The notes: generated by a model from the letters alone, not told the origin. Positions 11,021-23,330 are shown, numbered from the stretch's first letter. The stretch: DNA of 64,000 bases from Reticulitermes speratus (GCA_021186555.1 JAJKFL010000237.1:42020483-42084482); one strand, 5' to 3'. Numbers and translations are program-made.

Positions 11021-14000
11021 AGTGAAAGAGACGGCACAGAGGGCGCTGCTGCACTTACATATAGTGCAAGAGACGGCACAGAGGGCGCACTGCTGCACTT
11101 ACATATAGTGCAACAGACGGCACAGAGGGCGCACTGCTGCACTTACATATAGTGCAACAGACGGCACAGAGGGCGCACTGCTGCACTTACATATAGTGCA
11201 ACAGACGGCACAGAGGGCGCACTGCTGCACTTACGTATAGTGCAACAGACGGCACAGAGGGCGCACTGCTGCACTTACATATAGTGCAACAGACGGCACA
11301 GAGGGCGCACTGCTGCACTTACATATAGTGCAACAGACGGCACAGAGGGCGCACTGCTGCACTTACGTATAGTGCAACAGACGGCACAGAGGGCGCACTG
11401 CTGCACTTACATATAGTGCAACAGACGGCACAGAGGGCGCTGCTGCACTTTCATATAGTGCAAGAGACGGCACAGAGGGCGCTGCTGCACTTACATATAG
11501 TGCAAGAGACGGCACAGAGGGCGCACTGCTGCACTTACATATAGTGCAAGAGACGGCACAGAGGGCGCACTGCTGCACTTACATATAGTGCAACAGACGG
11601 CACAGAGGGCGCACTGCTGCACTTACATATAGTGCAACAGACGGCACAGAGGGCGCACTGCTGCACTTTCATATAGTGCAACAGACGGCACAGAGGGCGC
11701 TGCTGCACTTTCATATAGTGCAAGAGACGGCACAGAGGGCGCTGCTGCACTTACATATAGTGCAACAGACGGCACAGAGGGCGCACTGCTGCACTTACAT
11801 ATAGTGCAACAGACGGCACAGAGGGCGCACTGCTGCACTTACATATAGTGCAACAGACGGCACAGAGGGCGCACTGCTGCACTTACATATAGTGCAAGAG
11901 ACGGCACAGAGGGCGCACTGCTGCACTTACATATAGTGCAACAGACGGCACAGAGGGCGCACTGCTGCACTTACATATAGTGCAACAGACGGCACAGAGG
12001 GCGCACTGCTGCACTTACATATAGTGCAACAGACGGCACAGAGGGCGCACTGCTGCACTTACATATAGTGCAAGAGACGGCACAGAGGGCGCACTGCTGC
12101 ACTTACATATAGTGCAAGAGACGGCACAGAGGGCGCACTGCTGCACTTACATATAGTGCAACAGACGGCACAGAGGGCGCACTGCTGCACTTACATATAG
12201 TGCAAGAGACGGCACAGAGGGCGCACTGCTGCACTTACGTATAGTGCAAGAGACGGCACAGAGGGCGCACTGCTGCACTTTCATATAGTGCAACAGACGG
12301 CACAGAGGGCGCTGCTGCACTTTCATATAGTGCAAGAGACGGCACAGAGGGCGCTGCTGCACTTACATATAGTGCAACAGACGGCACAGAGGGCGCACTG
12401 CTGCACTTACATATAGTGCAACAGACGGCACAGAGGGCGCACTGCTGCACTTACATATAGTGCAAGAGACGGCACAGAGGGCGCACTGCTGCACTTACAT
12501 ATAGTGCAAGAGACGGCACAGAGGGCGCACTGCTGCACTTACATATAGTGCAAGAGACGGCACAGAGGGCGCACTGCTGCACTTACATATAGTGCAAGAG
12601 ACGGCACAGAGGGCGCACTGCTGCACTTACATATAGTGCAACAGACGGCACAGAGGGCGCACTGCTGCACTTACATATAGTGCAAGAGACGGCACAGAGG
12701 GCGCACTGCTGCACTTTCATATAGTGCAACAGACGGCACAGAGGGCGCACTGCTGCACTTACATATAGTGCAAGAGACGGCACAGAGGGCGCACTGCTGC
12801 ACTTACATATAGTGCAAGAGACGGCACAGAGGGCGCACTGCTGCACTTACATATAGTGCAACAGACGGCACAGAGGGCGCACTGCTGCACTTACATATAG
12901 TGCAAGAGACGGCACAGAGGGCGCACTGCTGCACTTTCATATAGTGCAAGAGACGGCACAGAGGGCGCTGCTGCACTTACATATAGTGCAACAGACGGCA
13001 CAGAGGGCGCACTGCTGCACTTTCATATAGTGCAAGAGACGGCACAGAGGGCGCTGCTGCACTTACATATAGTGCAAGAGACGGCACAGAGGGCGCTGCT
13101 GCACTTACATATAGTGCAAGAGACGGCACAGAGGGCGCTGCTGCACTTTCATATAGTGCAAGAGACGGCACAGAGGGCGCTGCTGCACTTACATATAGTG
13201 CAACAGACGGCACAGAGGGCGCACTGCTGCACTTTCTTATAGTGCAACAGACGGCACAGAGGGCGCTGCTGCACTTACATATAGTGCAACAGACGGCACA
13301 GAGGGCGCACTGCTGCACTTTCATATAGTGCAAGAGACGGCACAGAGGGCGCTGCTGCACTTTCATATAGTGCAAGAGACGGCACAGAGGGCGCTGCTGC
13401 ACTTTCATATAGTGCAAAAGACGGCACAGAGGGCGCTGCTGCACTTACATATAGTGCAACAGACGGCACAGAGGGCGCACTGCTGCACTTTCATATAGTG
13501 CAAGAGACGGCACAGAGGGCGCTGCTGCACTTACATATAGTGCAACAGACGGCACAGAGGGCGCACTGCTGCACTTTCATATAGTGCAAGAGACGGCACA
13601 GAGGGCGCTGCTGCACTTACATATAGTGCAAGAGACGGCACAGAGGGCGCTGCTGCACTTACATATAGTGCAAGAGACGGCACAGAGGGCGCTGCTGCAC
13701 TTACATATAGTGCAACAGACGGCACAGAGGGCGCACTGCTGCACTTTCATATAGTGCAAGAGACGGCACAGAGGGCGCTGCTGCACTTACATATAGTGCA
13801 AGAGACGGCACAGAGGGCGCTGCTGCACTTACATATAGTGCAACAGACGGCACAGAGGGCGCACTGCTGCACTTTCATATAGTGCAAGAGACGGCACAGA
13901 GGGCGCTGCTGCACTTACATATAGTGCAACAGACGGCACAGAGGGCGCACTGCTGCACTTTCATATAGTGCAAGAGACGGCACAGAGGGCGCTGCTGCAC

Positions 14001-14896
14001 TTACATATAGTGCAAGAGACGGCACAGAGGGCGCTGCTGCACTTTCATATAGTGCAAGAGACGGCACAGAGGGCGCTGCTGCACTTTCATATAGTGCAAG
14101 AGACGGCACAGAGGGCGCTGCTGCACTTTCATATAGTGCAAGAGACGGCACAGAGGGCGCTGCTGCACTTTCATATAGTGCAAGAGACGGCACAGAGGGC
14201 GCTGCTGCACTTACATATAGTGCAACAGACGGCACAGAGGGCGCTGCTGCACTTTCATATAGTGCAAGAGACGGCACAGAGGGCGCTGCTGCACTTTCAT
14301 ATAGTGCAAGAGACGGCACAGAGGGCGCTGCTGCACTTTCATATAGTGCAAGAGACGGCACAGAGGGCGCTGCTGCACTTACATATAGTGCAACAGACGG
14401 CACAGAGGGCGCACTGCTGCACTTTCATATAGTGCAACAGACGGCACAGAGGGCGCACTGCTGCACTTTCATATAGTGCAAGAGACGGCACAGAGGGCGC
14501 TGCTGCACTTACATATAGTGAAACAGACGGCACAGAGGGCGCTGCTGCACTTACATATAGTGCAAGAGACGGCACAGAGGGCGCTGCTGCACTTTCATAT
14601 AGTGCAAGAGACGGCACAGAGGGCGCTGCTGCACTTACATATAGTGCAAGAGACGGCACAGAGGGCGCTGCTGCACTTTCATATAGTGAAACAGACGGCA
14701 CAGAGGGCGCTGCTGCACTTACATATAGTGCAACAGACGGCACAGAGGGCGCACTGCTGCACTTACATATAGTGCAACAGACGGCACAGAGGGCGCACTG
14801 CTGCACTTACATATAGTGCAACAGACGGCACAGAGGGCGCTGCTGCACTTTCATATAGTGCAACAGACGGCACAGAGGGCGCTGCTGCACTTTCAT
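11021..14896. repeat. 44/41-bp minisatellite, about 90 units
   Basis: The long form is 44 bp: GTGCAACAGACGGCACAGAG, GGCGCACTGCTGCACTTACA, TATA. A 41-bp form lacks 3 bp (GGGCGCTGCTGCAC). Other variable sites are CAACAG/CAAGAG and CTTACATA/CTTTCATA. The 44-bp form dominates the left third; the 41-bp form dominates from about 12950 rightward. Units are otherwise very uniform. Open frames on both strands are artefacts of the mixed unit lengths. Confidence 0.97.
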
Positions 14897-15198
14897 TCCC
14901 CTCAACATTTCACTCTCTGCCCAAATCATTGCCGACATCCTTCCTCTTTCCCATTATAATTAGGCAAAGCATCTCACCCTCAGTTTCCAACTCCGCTCTG
15001 CTCTTTCTGTTACTTGGAAACTGTCGGCCAGAAGGTTTTTAATTTTGAAAAGAGACAGAAAGAAACGGCTTGAAAAATTATAATGAAACTTTCATGCTGA
15101 AGCTCCTTGTGATCGCGGAGGAAGCATCCTTTTAAAGCAGAGCGGAAACTGTGTTAACGATGTGCTGTAACATTTACAATTCGATATGTGGTACACAC
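14897..15198. other. Spacer
   Basis: About 300 bp between two arrays; nothing recognised. Confidence 0.3.
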
Positions 15199-16285
15199 AC
15201 TGACGGACTGTGTTTACTGCGCGGTACGGACTGACGGAGTGTGTTTACTGCGCGGTACGGACTGACAGAGTGTATTTACTGCGCGGTACGGACTGACGGA
15301 GTGTGTTTACTGCGCGGTACGGACTGACGGAGTGTGTTTACTGCGCGGTACGGACTGACGGAGTGTGTTTACTGCGCGGTACGGACTGACGGAGTGTGTT
15401 TACTGCGCGGTACGGACTGACGGAGTGTGTTTACTGCGCGGTACAGAATTAGGAGTGTGTTTACTGCGCGGTACGGACTGACGGAGTGTGTTTACTGCGC
15501 GGTACGGACTGACGGAGTGTGTTTACTGCGCGCGGTACGGGCTGACGGAGTGTGTTTACTGCGCGCTACGGACTGACGGAGTGTTTACTGCGCGCTACGG
15601 ACTGACGGAGTGTGTTTACTGCGCGGTACAGACTGACGGAGTGTGTTTACTGTGCGGTACGGAGTGTGTCTACTGTGCGGTACGGACTGACGGAGTGTGT
15701 TTACTGCGCGCTACGGACTGACGGATTGTGTTTACTGCGCGGTACAGACTGACGGAGTGTGTTTACTGTGCGGTACGGAGTGTGTCTACTGTGCGGTACG
15801 GACTGACGGAGTGTGTTTACTGCGCGGTACAGACTGACGGAGTGTGTCTACTGTGCGGTACGGACTGACGGAGTGTGTTTACTGCGCGCTACGGACTGAC
15901 GGATTGTGTTTACTGCGCGGTACAGACTGACGGAGTGTGTTTACTGTGCGGTACGGAGTGTGTCTACTGTGCGGTACGGACTGACGGAGTGTGTTTACTG
16001 CGCGGTACAGACTGACGGAGTGTGTCTACTGTGCGGTACGGACTGACGGAGTGTGTTTACTGCGCGGTACAGACTGACGGAGTGTGTTTACTGTGCGGTA
16101 CAGACTGACGGAGTGTGTTTACTGTGCGGTACGGAGTGTGTCTACGGTGCGGTACGGACTGACGGATTGTGTTTACTGCGCGGTACAGACTGACGGAGTG
16201 TGTTTACTGCGCGGTACAGCTTGAAGGAGTATGTTTACTGCGCGGTACGGACTGACGGAGTGTGTCTACTGCGCGGTACGGACTG
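15199..16285 (+). repeat. 31-bp minisatellite derived from the 114-bp unit, about 35 units
   Basis: The unit is CTGACGGAGTGTGTTTACTG plus CGCGGTACGGA, identical to the last ~30 bp of the 114-bp unit. It can be derived by joining the two ACTG motifs of a 114-bp unit and deleting the 83 bp between. Subvariants include TACAGACTG, GTGCGG and short units lacking CTGACGG. The far side (CTTTTTATATTATTCAGG) resembles the right flank of the 114-bp cassettes. Confidence 0.95.
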
Positions 16286-16734
16286 CTTTTTATATTATTC
16301 AGGTTAATCTCAGTATTTTTCCATACAGCATTAACAGTTTGCTTGATGTCACTGCCATGTAGATCAACACGCCGCAGTGTGTCGGTAAGTACTTACCGGT
16401 TGGCACGACAAAACATACAGAAGACTTTAATCTGCTGTTTTGTGTTTGTAATTGAGAAGCTTTGTGTTCTCTGTGCGGTAGGAACTGAATGTTTATGAAC
16501 TTTATGCTATGAAGTATTGAGCCAATTTCAATGCTTAAATAAGCACAAAACGTATTACAATGTCCGCAGTAACGTAACTTACTTCTGCCTGCAAAATTAC
16601 TTTTTGCTGGATTCACGTAATATGGCGGTAATAATGTAACATTGTGATGGATTCGTGCCAACGTTTGGACTAGTCTACGTGTAGGAGGGATGGAGACTGA
16701 AACTGGGAAATTGCTGTGCTGGCGTAATGGAGTA
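16286..16734. other. Cassette-type right flank, then unique sequence with a 16-bp palindrome
   Basis: The first ~35 bp (TTTTTATATTATTCAGGTTA) resemble the flank right of arrays D and G. A perfect 16-bp palindrome, CGGTAAGTACTTACCG, lies at 16383-16398. At 16462-16487 a solo GTGTTCTCTGTGCGGTAGG-AACTGAAT copy of the cassette right-end motif occurs with no array attached. No gene is recognised. Confidence 0.4.
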
Positions 16735-16935
16735 GTGACTTTCTTGAGAAGCTGACAGTTGCTCAGATAATCAATAAATTCACCGAATAGTATGAAACCC
16801 AAAGGTTTATTACCGTGTTCACACGAACCCGCCACTTGTTCCTGTCTTGAGCCAGATTAATCCAGTCCACACCTTCCTATCCCATTTCTCTAAAATCAAT
16901 TTCAATAATATTTTTCCATCTTTTCCTAGATCTAG
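16735..16935 (-). mobile_element. LINE 3' end, reverse orientation
   Basis: On + it reads TTTCTTGAGAAGCTGACAG, ACCCGCCACTTG and TCTTGAGCCAGATTAATCC, which is the reverse complement of the LINE 3' UTR and last RT codons. It is decayed and 5' truncated near the AATAATATTTTTCCATC block. A 178-codon minus-strand frame running out of it is only read-through. Confidence 0.75.
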
Positions 16936-17995
16936 ACTAAGTTTCACACCCATATAAAACAACAGCAAATTATAGTTGAGTTTATCTTAATGGCTGTGAT
17001 TTTATATAACGTTATAATAGTCTAAACTAGTCATTTTTCATAGTTTATTGGAGCAGATGAGAGCAGCGATAAACTACAGCATCAGTCGATATTGCAGAGT
17101 CCACCTTTACCTCAAGAAATTCAGAGCGTACCTGTAGATAGCAGCACCGCTAAGTGCATATTGTTATTATGTCAAATGAAGTAACTCACAAAGCTGTGGC
17201 TGTCTTTACAGAATTATTCGTGTTGTTTATGTTAAGTACTTTCGACTAAGTTCTCAATTTTTAACAATTTTCATTTGGAATACTAATGGAAGTTCTGACA
17301 GTAACGATATAATGACATAGGCCGAAAGGTAATTCGTGTCTGTCTGCTACCTCTTGTAATGTAATGTAAATTGACTTTAACGAAAACAGTTGATGCAGCG
17401 TCACACGAGGCACTTGGAAGTAATTTCGTTTCACCGACTCCGAACCACTTGTACCAGAAGTTCAGTATAGAATTCATCATCAAATTAACATTGTGAAATT
17501 GCGATGGTCTTTTTTGTTTTAGGGGGTAAAGACGTCTCCCCCCCCCTGTCCTTCTCCCCCAGAGCGCGCAATAAGGATTCCAGCCCCTTTCTCCTCCAAG
17601 TACCATGAGATGAGCTCATGTCGAAATGAACTTTCCCCTACTTGCCTCAGACAAAACATTGAGAGCCAGTGAAAACGACTTCTAGAACGTACAAATTGAA
17701 AGCTTTTATACAGAAGATTCCCTTTAAAATGATTTAAAGTCAGGAATATAAACAGAGGGCTGTCAGCTGCGGACTGTCTGCATTAAGAGTGCCCCCCCCC
17801 CCCCCGACCCCCCTACACTCTGACACTCCACTTTAAGGACTTCTGTGTTGTCACGGTCTGCTTGTTTCAAATGGAAAATGTAGATTTTAGAAGAAGACGA
17901 GCTAACAGCGTTACGAGCGGCTGGTAATTTAACACGAAACGTAGAAACACGCAAGCAGAAAGTCTCCTGTCTTTAGCCGGAGCTTGACGTTATAA
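16936..17995. other. About 1 kb of unassigned sequence with C-rich tracts
   Basis: No gene is recognised. There are C homopolymer runs around 17537-17546 and 17793-17813, the second interrupted only by GA, giving G-quadruplex potential on the minus strand. A 107-codon minus-strand frame crosses the first tract; I see no domain in it. Confidence 0.35.
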
Positions 17996-20690
17996 CAGTG
18001 CAAGTCTTTGGGTTTGTGTTTTCTTACGCGGACCTCACAGGAGAAACCCATATACTGTGCAGTGCCAGTATTTGGATTTTTCTTAGGCGGACCTCACAGA
18101 GAACACCCATATACTGTGCAGTGCCAGTATTTGGATTTGTTTTCTTACGCGGACCTCACAGAGAACACCCATATACTGTGCAGTGCCAGTATTTGGATTT
18201 TTCTTAGGCGGACCTCACAGAGAACACCCATATACTGTGCAGTGCCAGTATTTGGATTTGTTTTCTTACGCGGACCTCACAGGAGAACACCCATATACTG
18301 TGCAGTGCCAGTATTTGGATTTGTTTTCTTACGCGGACCTCACAGGAGAACACCCATATACTGTGCAGTGCCAGTATTTGGATTTGTTTTCTTACGCGGA
18401 CCTCACAGAGAACACCCATATACTGTGCAGTGCCAGTATTTGGATTTTTCTTAGGCGGACCTCACAGAGAACACCCATATACTGTGCAGTGCCAGTATTT
18501 GGATTTGTTTTCTTACGCGGACCTCACAGGAGAACACCCATATACTGTGCAGTGCCAGTATTTGGATTTGTTTTCTTACGCGGACCTCACAGGAGAACAC
18601 CCATATACTGTGCAGTGCCAGTATTTGGATTTGTTTTCTTACGCGGACCTCACAGGAGAACACCCATATACTGTGCAGTGCCAGTATTTGGATTTGTTTT
18701 CTTACGCGGACCTCACAGGAGAACACCCATATACTGTGCAGTGCCAGTATTTGGGTTTGTGTTATCTTACGCGGACCTCACAGGAGAACACCCATATACT
18801 GTGCAGTGCCAGTATTTGGATTTGTTTTCTTACGCGGACCTCACAGGAGAACACCCATATACTGTGCAGTGCCAGTATTTGGATTTGTTTTCTTACGCGG
18901 ACCTCACAGGAGAACACCCATATACTGTGCAGTGCCAGTATTTGGATTTGTTTTCTTACGCGGACCTCACAGGAGAACACCCATATACTGTGCAGTACAA
19001 GTCTTTGGGTTTGTGTTTTCTTACGCGGACCTCACAGGAGAACACCCATATACTGTGCAGTGCCAGTATTTGGATTTGTTTTCTTACGCGGACCTCACAG
19101 GAGAACACCCATATACTGTGCAGTGCCAGTATTTGGATTTGTTTTCTTACGCGGACCTCACAGGAGAACACCCATATACTGTGCAGTGCCAGTATTTGGA
19201 TTTGTTTTCTTACGCGGACCTCACAGAGAACACCCATATACTGTGCAGTACAAGTCTTTGGGTTTGTGTTTTCTTACGCGGACCTCACAGGAGAACACCC
19301 ATATACTGTGCAGTGCCAGTATTTGGATTTGTTTTCTTACGCGGACCTCACAGGAGAACACCCATATACTGTGCAGTGCCAGTATTTGGATTTGTTTTCT
19401 TACGCGGACCTCACAGGAGAACACCCATATACTGTGCAGTGCCAGTATTTGGATTTGTTTTCTTACGCGGACCTCACAGGAGAACACCCATATACTGTGC
19501 AGTGCCAGTATTTGGATTTGTTTTCTTACGCGGACCTCACAGAGAACACCCATATACTGTGCAGTACAAGTCTTTGGGTTTGTGTTTTCTTACGCGGACC
19601 TCACAGGAGAACACCCATATACTGTGCAGTGCCAGTATTTGGATTTGTTTTCTTACGCGGACCTCACAGGAGAACACCCATATACTGTGCAGTGCCAGTA
19701 TTTGGATTTGTTTTCTTACGCGGACCTCACAGGAGAACACCCATATACTGTGCAGTGCCAGTATTTGGATTTGTTTTCTTACGCGGACCTCACAGAGAAC
19801 ACCCATATACTGTGCAGTACAAGTCTTTGGGTTTGTGTTTTCTTACGCGGACCTCACAGGAGAACACCCATATACTGTGCAGTGCCAGTATTTGGATTTG
19901 TTTTCTTACGCGGACCTCACAGGAGAACACCCATATACTGTGCAGTGCCAGTATTTGGATTTGTTTTCTTACGCGGACCTCACAGAGAACACCCATATAC
20001 TGTGCAGTACAAGTCTTTGGGTTTGTGTTTTCTTACGCGGACCTCACAGGAGAACACCCATATACTGTGCAGTGCCAGTATTTGGATTTGTTTTCTTACG
20101 CGGACCTCACAGGAGAACACCCATATACTGTGCAGTGCCAGTATTTGGATTTGTTTTCTTACGCGGACCTCACAGGAGAACACCCATATACTGTGCAGTG
20201 CCAGTATTTGGATTTGTTTTCTTACGCGGACCTCACAGAGAACACCCATATACTGTGCAGTGCCAGTATTTGGATTTGTTTTCTTACGCGGACCTCACAG
20301 AGAACACCCATATACTGTGCAGTACAAGTCTTTGGGTTTGTGTTTTCTTACGCGGACCTCACAGGAGAACACCCATATACTGTGCAGTACAAGTCTTTGG
20401 GTTTGTGTTTTCTTACGCGGACCTCACAGAGAACACCCATATACTGTGCAGTGCCAGTATTTGGATTTGTTTTCTTACGCGGACCTCACAGGAGAACACC
20501 CATATACTGTGCAGTGCCAGTATTTGGATTTGTTTTCTTACGCGGACCTCACAGGAGAACACCCATATACTGTGCAGTGCCAGTATTTGGATTTGTTTTC
20601 TTACGCGGACCTCACAGGAGAACACCCATATACTGTGCAGTGCCAGTATTTGGATTTGTTTTCTTACGCGGACCTCACAGAGAGCACTCA
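17996..20690. repeat. 63-bp minisatellite, about 43 units
   Basis: The main unit is 63 bp: AGTATTTGGATTTGTTTTCT, TACGCGGACCTCACAGGAGA, ACACCCATATACTGTGCAGT, GCC. A 62-bp form has CACAGAGAAC, a 65-bp form has ACAAGTCTTTGGGTTTGTG. The 65-bp form recurs at about 18000, 18987, 19248, 19564, 19817, 20007, 20320 and 20386, marking higher-order blocks of 3-5 units. Because 63 is a multiple of 3 and the unit is stop-free, an 875-codon plus-strand frame results; it has no codon bias and shifts frame with each 62- or 65-bp unit. Confidence 0.97.
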
Positions 20691-21152
20691 CAACGACATT
20701 ATGAAACATACTTCTTACTGTTACCAATAAGTACTTTGACCACACCTGGTACCGAGTACAGTTATTTTGTGCCATTTGAAAACCTCTTTCCATTTCTTTC
20801 TTTTTTCTAGAAATGAGAAAGGAATAGACTTATCAAACCACTACGCTGTCTGTGTGTTCACTTTGTGTTGTTACTGTGACAATCATAACTTAACTGGTCT
20901 TGAAAACTTAACTTGTTTTTAAATTTGTATTTGTTATTAAAGTCTTTGCATGTGAAATTTTAGGATTAGCACTGTAAAGCATTTTTTTTATATTCTGCTG
21001 GAATTACTACATTATTATGATTTTCTTTTAACTTTCTGTGTGCAAAATTGTGTTTGTTTTGTGATTTTTTAAAACACATGGCCGTGACTAACGTTTATCT
21101 TTGGGGGTTTTGGCAATACCAGGAAAAGTAGCAGAAGGTTTAAAGGTGTTTG
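20691..21152. other. AT-rich spacer
   Basis: About 460 bp, AT-rich; no gene or named repeat is recognised. Confidence 0.3.
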
Positions 21153-21652
21153 AGTATCCGAACAGCAGTGTAGGTATAAGTATTGGGGTAGTCCGAACAG
21201 CAGTGTAGGTATAAGTAGTTGGGTAGTCCGAACAGCATGTAGGTAAATAGTTGGGTAGTCCGAACAGCAGTATAGGTATAAGTAGTTGGGGTAGTCCGAA
21301 CAGCAGTGTAGGTATAAGTAGTTGGGGTAGTCCGAACAGCAGTGTAGGTATAAGTAGTTTGGGGTAGTCCGAACAGCAGTGTAGGTATAAGTAGTTGGGG
21401 TAGTCCGAACAGCAGTGTAGGTATAAGTAGTTTGGGGTAGTCCGAACAGCAGTGTAGGTATAAGTAGTTGGGGTAGTCCGAACAGCAGTGTAGGTATAAG
21501 TAGTTGGGGTAGTCCGAACAGCAGTGTAGGTATAAGTAGTTGGGGTAGTCCGAACAGCAGTGTAGGTATAAGTAGTTGGGGTAGTCCGAACAGCAGTGTA
21601 GGTATAAGTAGTTGGGGTAGTCCGAACAGCAGTGTAGGTATAAGTAGTTGGT
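21153..21652. repeat. 36-bp minisatellite, about 14 units
   Basis: The unit is GTAGTCCGAACAGCAGTGTA plus GGTATAAGTAGTTGGG. A few units have an extra T or a missing G. It sits about 110 bp from a reverse-oriented cassette leader (next but one feature), so it may be an alternative minisatellite cargo of that element. Confidence 0.95.
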
Positions 21653-21761
21653 TTAATTGTATGACTGGTTAAGCATGTAGACGGTGAAATTCAGTGTTAG
21701 AAAACCGTTGACTTTTTAAATCGTTCATTTCTTATCAAAATTACGCGAAAAATACAAATGT
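21653..21761. other. Joining sequence between the 36-bp array and a leader
   Basis: About 110 bp. Read on minus it has faint similarity to part of a 114-bp unit (TTAACCAGTCATACAATTA against TTAACTGACTGGTTTGTATA). The similarity is too weak to call firmly. Confidence 0.25.
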
Positions 21762-21867
21762 ACTGTGTGGGAAAATTGCAAAGTACCTTAAAGTTACAGC
21801 AGGTGGTAAGTATATTACCACTATGCTTTGGTGGTACATATAGTAAACACTGGGCTGTAAAGGGGTA
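21762..21867 (-). repeat. Cassette leader, copy H (diverged)
   Basis: On the minus strand it reads CCCCTTTACAGCCCAGTG, TTTACTATATGTACCACC, then a perfect hairpin GTGGTAA-TATAC-TTACCAC, then TTTTCCCACACAGTACATTT. This matches the leader through the array junction, with an inserted duplicate of the hairpin zone. No 114-bp array follows; a 36-bp array lies beyond. Confidence 0.55.
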
Positions 21868-22150
21868 GTAGTTTGCCCTTCTGTCAGAACACTGTGAGAG
21901 GTAATTACAGGATTGAGAATATTGACTATAATTGTATCTTTAGCAGGTGATCAAATGCAGGAAGTATTAGCACCTTCAGGGACTTCAGAAATGTGTGTAA
22001 CATTTTAGTCCAAATATCTTATAGTAGGCGCACTTGGGAGACACATGCCGGTATGGGGTTTGAATCCAGGAACTTCCGATTACGAAGTGGCAGTGCGAAG
22101 CTCGGTAATGCTCTTTTGTGTATAACACCATTGCTGTGAGTCACACCCTG
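21868..22150. other. Spacer
   Basis: About 280 bp; nothing recognised beyond a short motif resembling an old SINE box near 22060 (GGGGTTTGAATCC), which is too weak to call. Confidence 0.3.
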
Positions 22151-22807
22151 GTTGCCACGTTTATTGTGTTGCCACGTTTATGGTGTTGCCACGTTTATGG
22201 TGTTGCCATGTTTATGGTGTTGCCATGTTTATGGTGTTGCCACGACTATGGTGTTGCCATGTTTATGGTGTTGCCATGTTTATGGTGTTGCCATGTTTAT
22301 GGTGTTGCCATGTTTATGGTGTTGCCGTGTTTATGGTGTTGCCACGTTTATGGCTTTGCCACGTTTATGGTGTTGCCACGTTTATGGTGTTGCCATGTTT
22401 ATGGTGTTGCCATGTTTATGGTGTTGCCATGTTTATGGTGTTGCCACGACTATGGTGTTGCCACGTTTATGGTGTTGCCACGTTTATGGTGTTGCCATGT
22501 TTATGGTGTTGCCATGTTTATGGTGTTGCCACGACTATGGTGTTGCCATGTTTATTGTGTTGCCATGTTTATGGTGTTGCCATGTTTATGGTGTTGCCGT
22601 GTTTATGGTGTTGCCATGTTTATGGTGTTGCCACGTTTATGGCGTTGCCATGTTTATGGTGTTGTCACATTTATGGTGTTGCCAATTTTTATGGTGTTGC
22701 CATGTTTATGGTGTTGCCATGTTTATGATGTTGCCATGTTTATGGTGTTGCCATGTTTATGATGTTGCCACGTTTATGGTGTTGCCACGTTTATGGTGTT
22801 GCCATGT
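22151..22807. repeat. 17-bp minisatellite (GTTGCCATGTTTATGGT), about 38 units
   Basis: Variants are GCCACG, GCCGTG, GACTATGG and TTTATTG. The unit has no stop in the + direction and 17 x 3 = 51, so all three + frames stay open for 180-236 codons, reading cysteine/valine/leucine repeats. The right edge runs directly into CCTCTGTGAGGTACGGACTG, the same end motif seen beside other arrays. Confidence 0.96.
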
Positions 22808-23330
22808 CCTCTGTGAGGTACGGACTGATGCCAAAGACACAGTTGAGCAACGACTGTGCTAATCTTCGGGATTTCCGCTGCCGTGTATCTGAGGTTCTTG
22901 ACGCCTCGTCACCGACGTTTCGGGACTAAATTGTATACAAACGCCGAGAACCGATTATCAAATGACGGGACGTCATTATTTAAAAAAAAACGGGGAAATC
23001 AAAAGCTTTACTGTCTATAAAGTACAAGCTGAGGCTGAAGCAACAGTTGAGCACCGAGCATGTAATACAACATAGCACAAACAGATGTCAGCACTGCGGT
23101 GGATTAAATTAGTGCTTGGTTTGCTCCAAGAATGATGATGATGATGATGATAATAATGATGATAAGCTTTAGGCATGTACTTGCACAGAACGTTAATCCT
23201 GAAATATACAAAGTGTTCAGAATGTTCAACATAAGCAAATTCTAGAAGCACTCTTAAACACATTCTTAAGCCATTTTAAATTTTTTGGCATCATTCGTCA
23301 CAGAAGATTCACAGAACATTGCTGAAAGCG
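22808..23330. other. Spacer with MITE core and (GAT)n
   Basis: Begins with the solo end motif CCTCTGTGAGGTACGGACTG. A GACGCCTCGTCACCGACGTT block near 22899 matches the core of the TGACGCCGTG-ended MITE family. A short (GAT)n tract lies near 23131. No gene is recognised. Confidence 0.4.

Noticed and set aside
11021-14896. CRISPR-like array
   Set aside because: Regular repeats, but there are no unique spacers: the whole 44/41-bp unit repeats. The same applies to all other arrays, and the sequence is eukaryotic.
16299-16835. 178-codon minus-strand frame
   Set aside because: It starts inside a reverse LINE 3' end and reads out into unrelated sequence; no domain.
17793-17813. Promoter or CpG island at C-rich tract
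   Set aside because: Pure C homopolymer with no CpG clustering, TATA or initiator nearby and no gene downstream.
18183-20810. 875-, 766- and 632-codon plus-strand frames
   Set aside because: All three overlap on the 63-bp array and read the same repeat in different frames, shifted by 62- and 65-bp units. No start context, domain or codon bias supports a gene.
22118-22862. Three overlapping frames rich in Cys, Val, Leu
   Set aside because: Result of the stop-free 17-bp unit; all three + frames are open at once, which a real gene would not show.
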